Assembly (NCBI GenBank): GCA_025506515.1
Contig: CM046452.1
Span: 40,147,518 to 40,211,517, forward strand
DNA length: 64,000 nucleotides
Source: Flaveria trinervia
Taxonomy: Eukaryota; Streptophyta; Magnoliopsida; Asterales; Asteraceae
Direction of reading: 5' to 3'
Notes under the pieces: generated by a model
The model's database searches: none
Seen by the model: only the letters and a program-made list of their open reading frames with translations
Told to the model about the DNA's origin: nothing
Shown here: piece after piece, positions 23,403-35,129 of the stretch
How positions within the stretch are numbered: position 1 is the stretch's first letter
Layout: each line of letters begins with the position of its first letter
Translations under genes and position numbers: made by a program

Positions 23403-24381
23403 TGAAGGGTTTGCTAGAACATAAAATCAATGTTTAACCACTTAAACTTTCTGAAAAACGCAGCGGAGTTACAACTTAATAAAACCCATTTTATAAGCTG
23501 AAAATAATGTTCTTTAGTGACCATTTTTAGATGAAAACAAACCCAAACAAAAGGATCATAATATGTGAATGAACAAGCTATGAAAATGTACTAAAACTAC
23601 ATTTAAATCACAGCCATAATGAGCTATGATTCTACCTCTTGAGCAGCAAGAAACGACCAAGGAGAGGGCTGTTGTGAGCTTCAAAAACGTCCAAGATAGT
23701 GCTGAATGAGGGCTGATTAATGGCCAAGACTTCAAGCTAGAAGTCCTCAAACGTCTATACCCACAAGCCTTCAAACAAACACCTTAGTTGCTAGGATTTT
23801 GGTCACCAAAGCTTCAAGAAGTAGCTGCTACAACACCTTCAAAACCGTGAGTTTGGAGAAGAAGGAAGAGAGAGTTTTTTCTTGGAGTTTAGTTGCATGT
23901 GTCTCTCAAGATGGCTGGTCCAAGAAGCATTCCAAGACCCTTAATGGTTGTGTTTAATCAACAAAGTTGGTCCAATGAACAACAAGGGGGGGCGGCCGAA
24001 TTTTGTGTTGAATAGGGTTCCCCCTTTTTTTTAAACACAAACACATGTTACAAATGGTCTTATAATTTGTCCCTCTTAGAAAATGTATACAACTAACCCA
24101 TTAATTGTATAACATATATAGCCATTATTAATTTGTAATGTCATCTAAATAACATTACAAATAATATCATTGAACATATATCCTAATAAATTGTTCCATG
24201 TTATATGCAACTTGTTTAGAAAACCCGTTTTCTAAATTGGTGTTAATATTTCATTGCATGATCATATCAACTAAATATTATTTGGTGTTTGCTAAGCTTG
24301 TTATTGGGTATAACCCGACTTGGATCATAACGTACTAACCACATCAATATTCTAAGTGTCTTGGGCACATAGAATCCTACA
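23403..24381 (-). repeat. Element N 3' LTR
   Basis: 979 bp from TGAAGGGTTTGC to GAATCCTACA on the plus strand. It differs from the other LTR mainly by single-base indels, for example in the CACCTTAGTTG, G-run and T-run areas. The PPT side is at 24382. Confidence 0.95.
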
Positions 24382-25156
24382 ATCTCCCACTTGCCCAAGA
24401 TTCATAGAAGATTGATGCAAGCAGTAAATACCGCCTAACAACGGTTTACTACCCTTAATACGCATGACTTATAGCCATTCAATAACATCATCCCTTTCAA
24501 GTACCCTACTTGAAATGATTTAGGTGAATTAATCATTTATCCTTTTGTTACAGATGTCATGTTAAATCCAAGGACACAGAATGATCATACCTTGTTGATT
24601 TAACTTAATCAGGCCTTAGACATCTAACTCTCAACGAATAAGAGGAACAAATTCCATCTTGACTACATACGTTTCTCACAATCACCTCGTGTTATACCTG
24701 AACATATCCTTATGTACTGTCCACTATTTCAGGACAGTGAAGAATAGGCTCGAGGTGTAACACTTGGTGAATATCAAAACCAATATGTATCTCAGGTCGG
24801 AGGATACCAAATGATATTCGCCTTTACTCAAAATTACTTATGATCAATCAATAAGATTCCATGTAGTAAAATTTGAGATGCGGGTTAGTCCAATATTTGT
24901 ATCCCACAAATATCTATGAACCTTGGTAGCAACCCATTGCTCTATATTCATCCTTATGAATATCAACCAATCCAAGTTCATAATAGTCTTACCTTCAAAC
25001 TTGTTCCCACAAGTATGAACGACTACGGACATTTAGAGTAAACATTTTACTCATGGATTAAACATGCTAAATTGGAATATTATTTGAAACATTATAACCA
25101 AATAACTTTATTCAAATAATAGAAAGTTCCACATATCCAAATACAAAATTTACAGA
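24382..25156 (-). other. Element N PPT and 3' untranslated region
   Basis: The complement of 24382-24391 reads GTGGGAGATT, a purine tract abutting the LTR. The remaining ~765 bp before the RNase H end holds no ORF that resembles a protein; it is AT-rich 3' UTR. Confidence 0.75.
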
Positions 25157-26660
25157 TCAAATCCAATCACTAGAATATCGAAGTCCCATGGCACAAGTAT
25201 GACCTTCATGCTTTGCCTTTTCAAGGAGCTTCGTGAGAGGATCCGCAACGTTTTGATCCGTGTGAACTTTGCGAATACATATCTTTCCCTTTTCAACTTC
25301 ATCTCGTATGTAGTTGAATCTCCGCTCAATGTGCCTAGTCTTTTGATGAGCACGGGGTTCCTTGATTTGAGCGATCGCACCCTCGTTATCACAAAAGATC
25401 TCTAGGGGGTCCTGAATGGAAGGGACAACCCCTAGATCGGCAATGAATTTCTTCAACCATGCAGCTTCTTGGGCTGCCAATGAGGCGGCGACGTATTCTG
25501 ATTCTGTAGTTGACAGAGCCACCACATCCTGTTTGGAGCTCTTCCAAGAGACAGCTCCTCCATTCAGAATGAAAATGTATCCCGATTGAGACCGTGAATC
25601 ATCACGATCGGTTTGGAAACTCGCATCCGTGTAACCTTTTACAACGAGTTCCTCGTCACCAGATCCATAGATTAGGAACATATCTCTTGTCCTCCTTAGG
25701 TACTTAAGTATGTTCTTAACAGCCATCCAATGACTGTTTCCAGGATTTTGTTGGTAACGGCTTGTCATACTTAAGGCGTATGACACGTCCGGTCGAGTGC
25801 ATATCATTGCATACATGATGGATCCAATAGCAGATGCGTATGGGATTGCCTTCATTTTATCTTGCTCATCCTTTGAGCTTGGACATTGAGTCGTACTCAA
25901 CATCGTTCCTCTTTGAATAGGTACGGTACCTTTCTTAGAGTTTTCCATCTTGAACCTTTTCAAGATTTTATCAATGTATGCACTTTGATTCAAACCAATC
26001 AACCGCCTTGATCTATCCCTATAGATCTTTATTCCCAGAATATAGGCGGCTTCACCAAGATCCTTGATGGAAAAACAACTTCCAAGCCAGGTTTTTACAC
26101 CTTCCAAGGTTGGAATGTCATTTCCAAATAGTAGTATGTCATCAACATACAATACTAGGAAAGTTATTGTGCTCCCACTAGCCTTCTTATACACACAAGC
26201 CTCATCAGCGTTTTTGATGAACCAAATTTCTTTACTTCCTCATCAAAACGGTGATTCCAGCTTCTCGATGCTTGTTTTAATCCATAATTGATTTCTTTAA
26301 CTTGCATACTTTATTAGGATGTATTGGATCGACAAAACCTTCAGGCTGAACCATATAGACATCTTCCTCAAGATATCCATTTAGGAAAGCGGTTTTGACA
26401 TCCATTTGCCAAATCTCATAATCATAATGAGCAGCTATGGCAAACAATATCCTTATAGACTTTAGCATCGCAACAGGTGAGAAGGTTTCATCATAATCAA
26501 CCCCTTGAGTTTGAGTGAAACCTTTTGCTACAAGTCTAGCTTTATAAGTATCCAAGTTTCCATGCATATCGGTTTTCCTCTTGAAAACCCACTTACTTCC
26601 AACTACCTTGGAATTAAGAGGTGGTACTACAAGTTCCAAACTTGGTTGTCATACATGGAT
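25157..26660 (-). pseudogene. pol: Element N reverse transcriptase and RNase H
   Basis: A 345-codon open stretch (26194-25157) holds the RT catalytic YVDD (26149-26138), followed by ILLFGND. It continues with the thumb (IGSIMYAMICTRPDVSYA) and RNase H (YTDASFQTD, TTESEYVA, CDNEGAIAQ, NVADPLTK), ending at its natural stop. The upstream RT palm/fingers are open at 26639-26277 (SKWVFKRK, FSPVAMLKSIRI, MDVKTAFLNG). Two small frameshifts near 26285 and 26220 separate the halves. Apart from those it is nearly complete. Confidence 0.88.
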
Positions 26661-27960
26661 TGCATCTCAACGTTCATGGCTTCTAGCCATTTGTCACAAT
26701 CCGAATTGGACATTGCATCATGGTATGTGGTTGGTTCATCAGAATCTATCACATAGCATCCATCCATGAAAAATCCATATTTTCTGGTGGATTACTAGTT
26801 CTACCACTTCTGCGAACGTGTTGTGTGTATTGATCAACCACTTGATCATCCTCAACATCCTCATGTTGAGTGCTAGTTTCAACCAAACGCGCATCGGGCT
26901 GTGGTTCTTGATCTTCCTCAAGATCCACTGTTCTACTGCTAGCTCCTTCCATAAGGAACTTTGCTTCTAAGAACTCACCCTTTCTGGCAACAAACACCTT
27001 TTGTTCCATTGGATCATAGAAATAATATCCCATAGAATCTCTAGGATATCCAATAAAGATACACTTGGTGGATCGGACATCCAATTTGTTTAGGTGGGAG
27101 TCTTAACATAAGCCTCACATCCCCAACCCTTAAGTACGATAGGGATGGAACTCTTCCATGCCATATCTCAAAAGGTGTCCTTTCTACCTTTTTGGTTGGG
27201 GCCATATTTAGAATACGGGCCGCGGAGAGCAGAGCGAAACCCCAAAATGATAGAGGTAATGTGCTTCTAGCCATCATAGATCGGACCATATCCAATAAGG
27301 TTCGATTCCTCCTCTCAGACACACCATTATGTTGTGGTGTTCCAGGTGGAGTGAGTTGTGAGACAATCCCACAACTCCTAAGATGATTTTGAAAGGCATC
27401 ACTTAGGTATTCACCTCCTCTATCGGTACGAAGAATTTTAATTGACTTATTGAGTTGATTTTCTACTTCATTCTTGAAGGTTTTGAATTTTCAAAAGCTT
27501 CATCTTTGTGCCTCAATAAGTACACATACCCATAGCGACTATAGTCGTCGGTAAAGGTAATGAAGTATCTTTCACCATTCCTAGTCATTGGCTTAAAAGG
27601 ACCACATACATCCGAATGTATGATTCCTAATAAATCTTTTGCCCTTTCGGTAGTTCCACTAAAGGGTGCCTTAGTCATCTTACCTTGTAAACAAGATTCA
27701 CAAACATCAAATGAATCACATTCATTTGTTTTTAAAAGACCATTCTTTTGAAGTGTTTGTAAACGTTTCTTGTTTATATGACCAAGACGACAATGCCAAA
27801 GATAGGTATCACTCAAGTCCAACTTGAGTTTCTTGGTGTTAGTTTGGTACAATGAACTATTTAAAGTATTTTCATGAACCAATTCATAAATACCATTAAT
27901 TGGAATAGCTTTAAAATAGAACATACCATTTAAAGAAACATGAATATCATTTTCAATAAA
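26661..27960 (-). pseudogene. pol: Element N integrase
   Basis: The N-terminal HHCC zinc motif begins at about 27810 (WHCRLGHIN, then CESCLQGK). The catalytic core has Asp in SDVCGPF, Asp in a TDRGGEY segment near 27430, and Glu in the GVSERRNRT segment near 27320. A C-terminal region continues to about 26750 (GYPRDSMGYYFYDP) and passes into a linker to RT. Frameshifts near 27480, 27330 and 27100 break the frame. Integrase inserts the cDNA; a repaired relative rather than this copy would be needed for that. Confidence 0.85.
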
Positions 27961-29161
27961 AGATAATACATAATCATAATGTCTTAATTGGGATACAGAA
28001 ATAATTGTTCCTAGTCAAACTAGGAGCATACAAAACATTCTTCAAAATAACTTCCAAACCACTTGGAAGTCTTAGGATGTAGTCTCCACGAGCTTCAACT
28101 AAGACTTTAGTTCCATTTCCCATGAAGAGGCTAACATCCCCTTGTTTGAAGTCCCTACTTCTTGTGAACCCCTGCAACAAATTGCAAATGTGAGTTCCAC
28201 ATCCGGTATCCAATACCCATGTGTTAGAAGATGTAACATTAAGATCAATATGAATCATGTATATTGTACCTGAGGTCTGCCCGGCATCCCTCTTCGCTTT
28301 CAACTCTTGGAGATGGACAGGACAATTCCTTGCCCAATGTCCAATCTCCCCACTTGAAGCATGGGTCATTAGTAGCAACCTTTTGCTTCTTCTCTTGTGG
28401 TTTGGGAGGCACCCTTGCCACCCCTTTCCCTTTTCCCCAAGTAGGTCCCTTACCCTTGGCAACCTTTGCCTTGGGTGCGGGACGAGGCCTTTTATTGTTC
28501 CCACCTTCATTGATGGTGAGAACGGGTAAAACCCTTTTACCCATGGCCGCCTCGGCCGTTTTGAGCATTGAGTGAAGTTCACCAATGCTTTTGTCCCATG
28601 CATTCATGTTGTAGTTCAACACGAATGTCTCGAACCTCTTGGTAAGGCCATTGAGGATCAAATCCGTGGCCAATTCCTTCGAGACGGGACAATTAAGCCT
28701 CTCGAGGCGGTCAATGTGACTTTTCATCTTAAGTACATAAGATGAAACAGATTGATTGTCGTCCATACGACATGCATGGAGTGCTCGAACCGTTTCGAAA
28801 CGCTCAACCCTCGCTTGCTGTTGGAACGTTTCCTTCAGCTGGGTTATCATGTCATAAGCCCCGTGGTGTTCATACTCCTTTTGGAGATCCGGAGTCATGC
28901 TCGCTAGCATGAGACAAGACACTTGGACGGAGTCCTCAGTGTATTTCAGCCAATCATTAAAGGCCTCCTCATCATCCTCGCTAGGTTGATCGGGGACAGG
29001 GTCGTCTAAAACATACGATCGTCTCTCTTGCTTGAGAACAATTCTCAAGTTTCGATACCAATCGATGAAGTTGTTATGGTTTAGACGTTCCTTTTGGAGG
29101 ATCGCTCGTAAGATTGGTTGGACGCGGATGAGTTATCGGAATTATCATTATTAGAGGCCAT
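27961..29161 (-). pseudogene. gag: Element N gag and protease
   Basis: ATG at 29161 (MASNNDNSD start). A one-base shift near 29100 moves into the long frame 29048-28245, which holds the gag core (WLKYTEDSV, YDMITQLKE, SSYVLKMKSHIDRL, LPVLTINEG). The CCHC knuckle is split between two frames near 28370-28320 (CFKWG, then IGHWARNCP). The retropepsin follows with WVLDTGCGTHIC near 28210-28175 and a flap-like MGNGTKV. Gag forms particles and the DTG protease cuts Gag-Pol. At least two frameshifts make it inactive as read. Confidence 0.85.
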
Positions 29162-30577
29162 CTACAAAATTTTAACAAAGTTTTATTTAGTATTTTCGAT
29201 ATTATCAATTTTAATAATTAATGCCTATTAAGGTCAATTATATATTAAAATCTAGAACCCAACATTACATTAAATTGTGGTTAGGTGACCTTTATCCCAC
29301 GATTTAAATTAATAAGGTGGTCAACGATTGACGGTTGCAACCATTTGCAACTTCTAGAGGTATGGGATCGACTCTTGAACATCATATGTAAAGTCGGCAT
29401 GTAAATCCCATCAACACCATTTGGAAACCACATTGTAGGTGATCCATTTAACATGGTTTGCAAATCAAGACATCCTACTTACACCCACGTGTGAGTTTGC
29501 CAAAACAAATGGTTAGGTGACCTTTATCCCATAAGTAAGGCATTCTCACCTCAAATCACAAGTTCCCTCAAAATGGTTAGGTGACCTTTATCCCACTAAG
29601 AGTTCCCAAGTGACTCAAGTGTTGCGTAAAAGGACGGTGTTGATCTCGTTTTTAAAATTTTAGAGACTTCTTAATTCTAGTTTAGAAAACTCTATGTACT
29701 TGTATTTGTATGCTTTCAAATGCAAGGTACCCTATGGTTCTTAGATTAAAACCAATTTTAATCTTTAAAATCATTAAACCATTTTAATAACTTTTATTAA
29801 CTATTAAGAACCATCGATTTCAGCTTGTTAAGTTTGTTAATGAGTTTGTAATGCATGTCAAAACATCAACCAAACAATGAAACAATAAACAATCAACCAA
29901 GCATAAAACATAAACAACCATATGTGCATAACCATAGCCCTTATGTTGACAACACTTGTTTGCCATCACAAGTGTTGTCTTTGGTCTTTCTAAGGGTCAA
30001 ACATATCATAAGGTTCCAAGAACCTCCCACTAGAAACCGCATCCAAATGCTCCATGTTTCTTGTGTCTTTGTGTCCATCTTTGGGTCTTGATCTTGTACA
30101 TCTTCCTTTTACAAAATTGTATCCTAATACTTTTTCTAGTAAAGGAAATGAACCTAATCTATTATTACATAACCAAATGAATGAATAATTACAACCAAAG
30201 GAATAAACACAATATTACAACCAATTGAATGAATAAAACAACCACTAGAAACATCCAAACAACACAAGGCCACAAGCTAGGTTATGCACTAAAACAACCA
30301 ATGATCAATCATCTAACCATATAATGAAAACCCCATTTAAAACCCCAAATTTCAGCCAACATAAACTGAAATTTTGGGTTTTAATCATTGTCCAAACAAC
30401 CAACATGCATAATATGTTTCTTTCAAGGTCTAATCACTAGCATGTGTGATATGACCTTGAAAGTATGGGGAATCATTCATATAAACTATAACAGCCCAAA
30501 ATCAGCCTATAACATTGCTAATATCATCTTTTAAAACCAATTTCAAAGATAAATCAAGCAAGTCATCCACATAACCT
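29162..30577 (-). other. Element N leader with three 22-bp repeats
   Basis: 1.4 kb of non-coding 5' leader. The word TGGTTAGGTGACCTTTATCC (plus strand), extended by CA(C/T), occurs at 29278-29300, 29510-29531 and 29574-29596, each followed by different sequence. The leader lies between PBS and gag, where packaging or dimerisation signals are expected. Confidence 0.7.
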
Positions 30578-30592
30578 GGCTCTTGATGCCAT
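30578..30592 (-). other. Element N primer binding site
   Basis: The complement reads TGGCATCAAGAGCC one base after the LTR. It resembles the initiator tRNA-Met PBS with one mismatch and one inserted base, so it is the expected primer type but not a perfect match. Confidence 0.72.
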
Positions 30593-31572
30593 TGAAGGGT
30601 TTGCTAGAACATAAAATCAATGTTTAACCACTTAAACTTTCTGAAAAACGCAGCGGAGTTACAACTTAATAAAACCCATTTTATAAGCTGAAAATAATGT
30701 TCTTAGTGACCATTTTTAGATGAAAACAACCCAAACAAAAGGATCATAATATGTGAATGAACAAGCTATGAAAATGTACTAAAACTACATTTAAATCACA
30801 GCCACAATGAGCTATGATTCTACCTCTTGAGCAGCAAGAAACGACCAAGGAGAGGGCTGTTGTGAGCTTCAAAAACGTCCAGATAGTGCTGAATGAGGGC
30901 TGATTAATGGCCAAGACTTCAAGCTAGAAGTCCTCAAACGTCTATACCCACAAGCCTTCAAACAAACCCTTAGTTGCTAGGATTTTGGTCACCAAAGCTT
31001 CAAGAAGTAGCTGCTACAACACCTTCAAAACCGTGAGTTTGGAGAAGAAGGAAGAGAGAGTTTTTTCTTGGAGTTTAGTTGCATGTGTCTCTCAAGATGG
31101 CTGGTCCAAGAAGCATTCCAAGACCCTTAATTGGTTGTGTTTAATCAACAAAGTTGGTCCAATGAACAACAAGGGGGGGCCGGAATTTTTGTGTTGAATA
31201 AGGGTTTCCCCCTTTTTTTTAAACACAAAAACATGTTACAAATGGTCTTATAATTTGTCCCTCTTAGAAAATGTATACAACTAACCCATTAATTGTATAA
31301 CATATATAGCCATTATTAATTTGTAATGTCATCTAAATAACATTACAAATAATATCATTGAACAATATATCCTAATAAATTGTTCCATGTTATATGCAAC
31401 TTGTTTAGAAACCTGTTTTCTAAATTGGTGTTAATATTTCATTGCATGATCATATCATCAACTAAATATTATTTGGTGTTTGCTAAGCTTGTTATTGGGT
31501 ATAACCCGACTTGGATCATAACGTACTAACCACATCAATATTCTAAGTGTCTTGGGCACATAGAATCCTACA
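30593..31572 (-). repeat. Element N 5' LTR
   Basis: 980 bp, almost identical to 23403-24381, with the same TGAAGGG and CCTACA ends. The right TSD ATTAG follows directly at 31573-31577. Confidence 0.95.
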
Positions 31573-33668
31573 ATTAGGTCATTATGGTCTGATTCTTGTT
31601 TCCGTCAAAATCACCATAGGGCTTGCTTTCTTCTGATTCGTGTGGTTTCACTGTTATATCCTGTATAAATGTCAATGCAATTCAAAATATCAATAAAGAT
31701 GTGGAAATGGATCTAAAGCAATTTCGGCAGAGTAGCGGTACAATGTGCGATTTAGGAGCGATTGAGGGTGATGAGTGGAATGAGATCGACTCTTGCCATT
31801 TAAATACTAAAGCTAAGTTCAATCGTCCGACTGGCCTCATCCGCTCAGTTCATTCGCGCGACGAGGCTCAGTCGTGCGATTGGCCAGTCAGTCGCATTTA
31901 GCTGTCCGACTGAGTCTCATCGGTCGACTTACTCATTCGGCCCTTTGATTCGGTCAAATGGATCATTCTAATAAGCCATTCGAGTGAATGGCTCAATCTC
32001 ATGTCCAGTCATGTGAATGGGATCCATTCGCATGGTTGGTCCATACTTATGATCTAGTCATGCGAATGGGTTACACTTATGACCATTTAGCACTTAAACC
32101 CTTTTTACCTGTAGAAATTTAACATTATGAGCATTTGATCATCTCATACATGATCCTTTTAACGTGAAAACTTTTGATCACCTCAGACGTGATCCTTTTA
32201 AACAATTTAGTCACCTCAGACGTGACACTGGTAAACTTTGAAAACACATGTGGCCATCTCAGACATGACCCTTTTAGGTGAGTGAATCCCATACTGATGT
32301 TCATGATATAGTCCGACGAACAAACAAAATAAAATGACTAACTAACTAGAACCTTAAACTAAATACAAAAATAGAACTTGTTTTTCACTTTTTGTGAGAG
32401 ATAAATCCTAAGATAGACATCTCCTGGATTTGGTTCCAGAATAGGCAGCTTCAATTTAGTTTGACCACACCTGGAACAATTCACATTTGGAATCATACAG
32501 GCAAGTCAAATCATTTGCGACTAGTTATCAAAACCTTTAGATGCTCAATTCTTGGTTTTCATCCAGAGTCGTTAGCAAATTTAGGAAATCACACTGGTAC
32601 TATTAGATTCCCACATTGATTTGAACTTTCAAGAATTGCAGCCACAATGATTGTCAGTATATTTGTCCTCTTAAATCCATACACAGACTTTAGACACAAC
32701 CTGGTGATAGTTTTAGGTTTAATTATTTCAACTAACGTTTGTGGATCCCACACTTATATGGTAATCAACATTCCTCAGGAGCTTTTGAGCGGTCTACGGG
32801 TATTTTTACAAGAAGAGACTATTCGTAGAGCTTTCAAAGAGAAGCCAATCATAGGTCAGTTCCATCGCACAACAGAGAGCGGCAAACAACAATGAATTCT
32901 AGAATATCTAGGTTATGCTTATCCTCAGGTCGTGCCATCGCACAACAGAGAGGCACACAACCTATCTTTTTGTTAGAGCAGCTGCATTTTTTTTGCACAG
33001 AATGCACCAACAACATATGTCATTAGCTTGATAGCGTTGGTCTTTCAAATTTTTTTCCGTGCTTTGCTCTATTTATGGTCATCCGCACACATTTGTGGCG
33101 TTTACATGCTCATTACCCCTTATTGGAATATTGTTGATTGTGTTAACCAGTGATAAGATGGCAGCCCACAGTCAGTTGAACGACTTAGTTTGAATTGAAA
33201 TCACGAGTCAGGTCTATTCATCTATTGTGTTGAATCTACCAACATATCATTTGTGGTCTAGCAACCTCTAGGTCTACTTTCTTTGTGTTACCTTAGTAGT
33301 TACCAGTTTTTCTATCATCTTCCCTTTTTATATTGCTTAGACTACACAGACTTATACTTTGAATTTTGCATCTTTTCAAAATTAAATTTTAAAGTCCCTT
33401 TTGATTTGTTCCCGTGTACTATCATTTTCCAAAAGGTTTGAATCGGTATCACAGATACGATCTACCTTATATCGGCTATCTACTCCTTCTCCCTCGTTTT
33501 TTTTCTAAATGTTACTAGCTGACCTACTCTCCACCTAAAATTCTAAAATCATACTGGATTTAATTATTTTAGGATTTTAACAGACAGCTAAATAATTGAA
33601 TTTAATTTAAATAGAATAAAATAAATAAAGAATAATTGAAAAAAAAAATATAAGTGCAATGCATCGGA
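31573..33668 (-). other. Element B pol-aORF spacer part 2, non-coding
   Basis: Resumes exactly where 23402 left off, when compared with element A (13240 down to 11056). It contains CAGTCG-type palindromes (31805-32080), the hairpin array (32137-32270) and the direct-repeat pair (32860-32965). No credible gene. Confidence 0.68.
32137..32270 (-). repeat. Hairpin array of element B (counterpart of 12490-12619)
   Basis: Read on the complement, the four units are 32270-32252 (GGTCAT/ATGGCC, one T-G wobble), 32226-32210 (GTCAC/GTGAC), 32194-32176 (GATCAC/GTGATC) and 32155-32137 (GATCAT/ATGATC). Three have loop GTCTGAG; the last has GTATGAG. Compared with A, changes fall in stems in ways that keep pairing; for example T-G in A unit 2 is C-G in B. 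Confidence 0.72.
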
Positions 33669-35124
33669 CTACACATGATCATCATCAGGAATAACATCAC
33701 TTTTCTTTTTAACGCCGTTGACCTCTAACAAATATAGAAAACATGGTTTATCAAAGGCTTTTGTATGGAGGTCAGCGCGTTGAAAGTCAGTATTAATTTA
33801 TACCACATCAATTAAGTTCTTTTCAAAATAGTCTCTTATGAAATGGTATTTAATACCGATGTGTTTGGTCTTTGGATGTTGTACCGGATTTTTAGTTACA
33901 GCAATTGCAGCAGAGTTTTCAACAAAGATAGGAGAAGAAGAAAACTTTAAACCGTAATCCCGTATTTGCTGTTGAATCCAGATGATTTGTGAACAGCAAC
34001 TTGCAATAGCAACGTATTCAGCTGCACGGGTTGACAATGCAACCGAGGTCTGCTTCTTACCTGCCAGGTAACTAATCTCCTCCCAAAGAATTGACACCCT
34101 GCTGATGTAGACAGGTAATTCATCTTGCAGCCCCCGTAATCCGAGTCACTATACACCGTGAGCTCAAAGTCATCATCACGAGGGTACTACAACCCAAGTG
34201 TGGCTGTACCCTTCAGATAACGAAATATCCTTTTGACCCCGATCAGATGGTTAACCTTAGGCTTAGCTTGATATCTAGAACATAAACATGTAGCATACAT
34301 GATATCAGGTCTTGAGGCAGTGAGATACATGAGGGATCCAATCATTCCTCGGTACATTGTGGCATCTACAAGTTCTCCATTTTCGTCAGGTGCTATATCA
34401 TGATTTGTAGCAAGTGCAGTCCCAGCAGCAGAGGCGTTCTCCATGTCAAACCGACTGAGAATGTCTCCCACATACTTGGTCTGATGTAGAAAGATCCCAT
34501 TTGGTGTCTGATCCACCTGTAACCCGAGAAAGAATTTCATCTCCCCCATAGCACTCATCTCAAACTCTTTCTTCATAACTGCTTCAAACTCGTTGCATAA
34601 TTCTTCGTTCTTTGAACCGAAGATTATGTCATCGACATAGATTTGTACTAGCAGTAGGTCTCCATCTTTTTCTTTTATGAACAATGTGTAGTCAATGACT
34701 CCCTTGCGAAAGCCGTGTTTCACAAGATCAGTTGAGAGTTTCTCATACCAGCCCTAGGAGCTTGATGAAGCCGTATAAGGCCTTGTTGAGTTTGTAAACT
34801 CTGTCCCGATGATAAGGATCTTCAAATCCCTTAGGTTGACTGACATACACTATCCCTCGAATTTCCCCATGAAGGAATGCACTCTTCACATCTAATTGAT
34901 AGACTTTAATCTTCATATACGATGCATAGGCAAGGAAGATAGGGATGGCTTCCATCCTTGCCACGGGTGCAAATACTTCATTGTAGTCAATCGCCTCGAC
35001 TTGGCGAAATCCCTGAACAACTAATCGAGCCTTGTTTCTGATAATGACCCCTTGGTCATCCTTCTTGCATTTCAAGACCCATTTGGTGCCAATGATCTTA
35101 GCACCTTTAGGTCTATCTACCAGA
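33669..35124 (-). pseudogene. pol: Element B reverse transcriptase and RNase H, 3' portion
   Basis: RT resumes beside the C insertion with KCKKDDQGVIIRNKARLVVQGF (35075 onward), FAPVARMEAI and DVKSAFLHGEI. The frame shifts near 34745 into a 178-codon open piece (34723-34187) with YVDD at 34639-34628, FFLGLQVDQT, YRGMIGSLMYLTASRPD and VKRIFRYLKGT. RNase H follows (YSDSDYGGCK, KKQTSVALSTRAAEY, NSAAIAVTKNPVQH) and the pol stop is at 33669. It is much cleaner than the A copy. The N-terminal continuation is at 49712-50252, on the far side of C. Confidence 0.88.
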
Positions 35125-35129
35125 GTCCA

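Larger units (their letters stand above)
23403..31572 (-). mobile_element. Element N: complete Ty1/copia retrotransposon, Angela/Tork-like
   Basis: An 8.2-kb copy with near-identical LTRs (23403-24381 and 30593-31572), a TSD of ATTAG on both sides (23398-23402 and 31573-31577), PPT, PBS and gag-PR-INT-RT-RH on the minus strand. No aORF. RNase H motifs (FQTDRDDSRSQSGYIF, KEPRAHQKTRHI) resemble the Angela branch more than SIRE. Only a handful of LTR differences are visible, so it is a young insertion. Its genes still carry several frameshifts. Confidence 0.96.

Noticed and set aside
24844..25032. Small ORF in the element N 3' UTR as an aORF
   Set aside because: Too short, with no similarity to the other aORFs and no low-complexity linker. 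Element N seems to lack an aORF.
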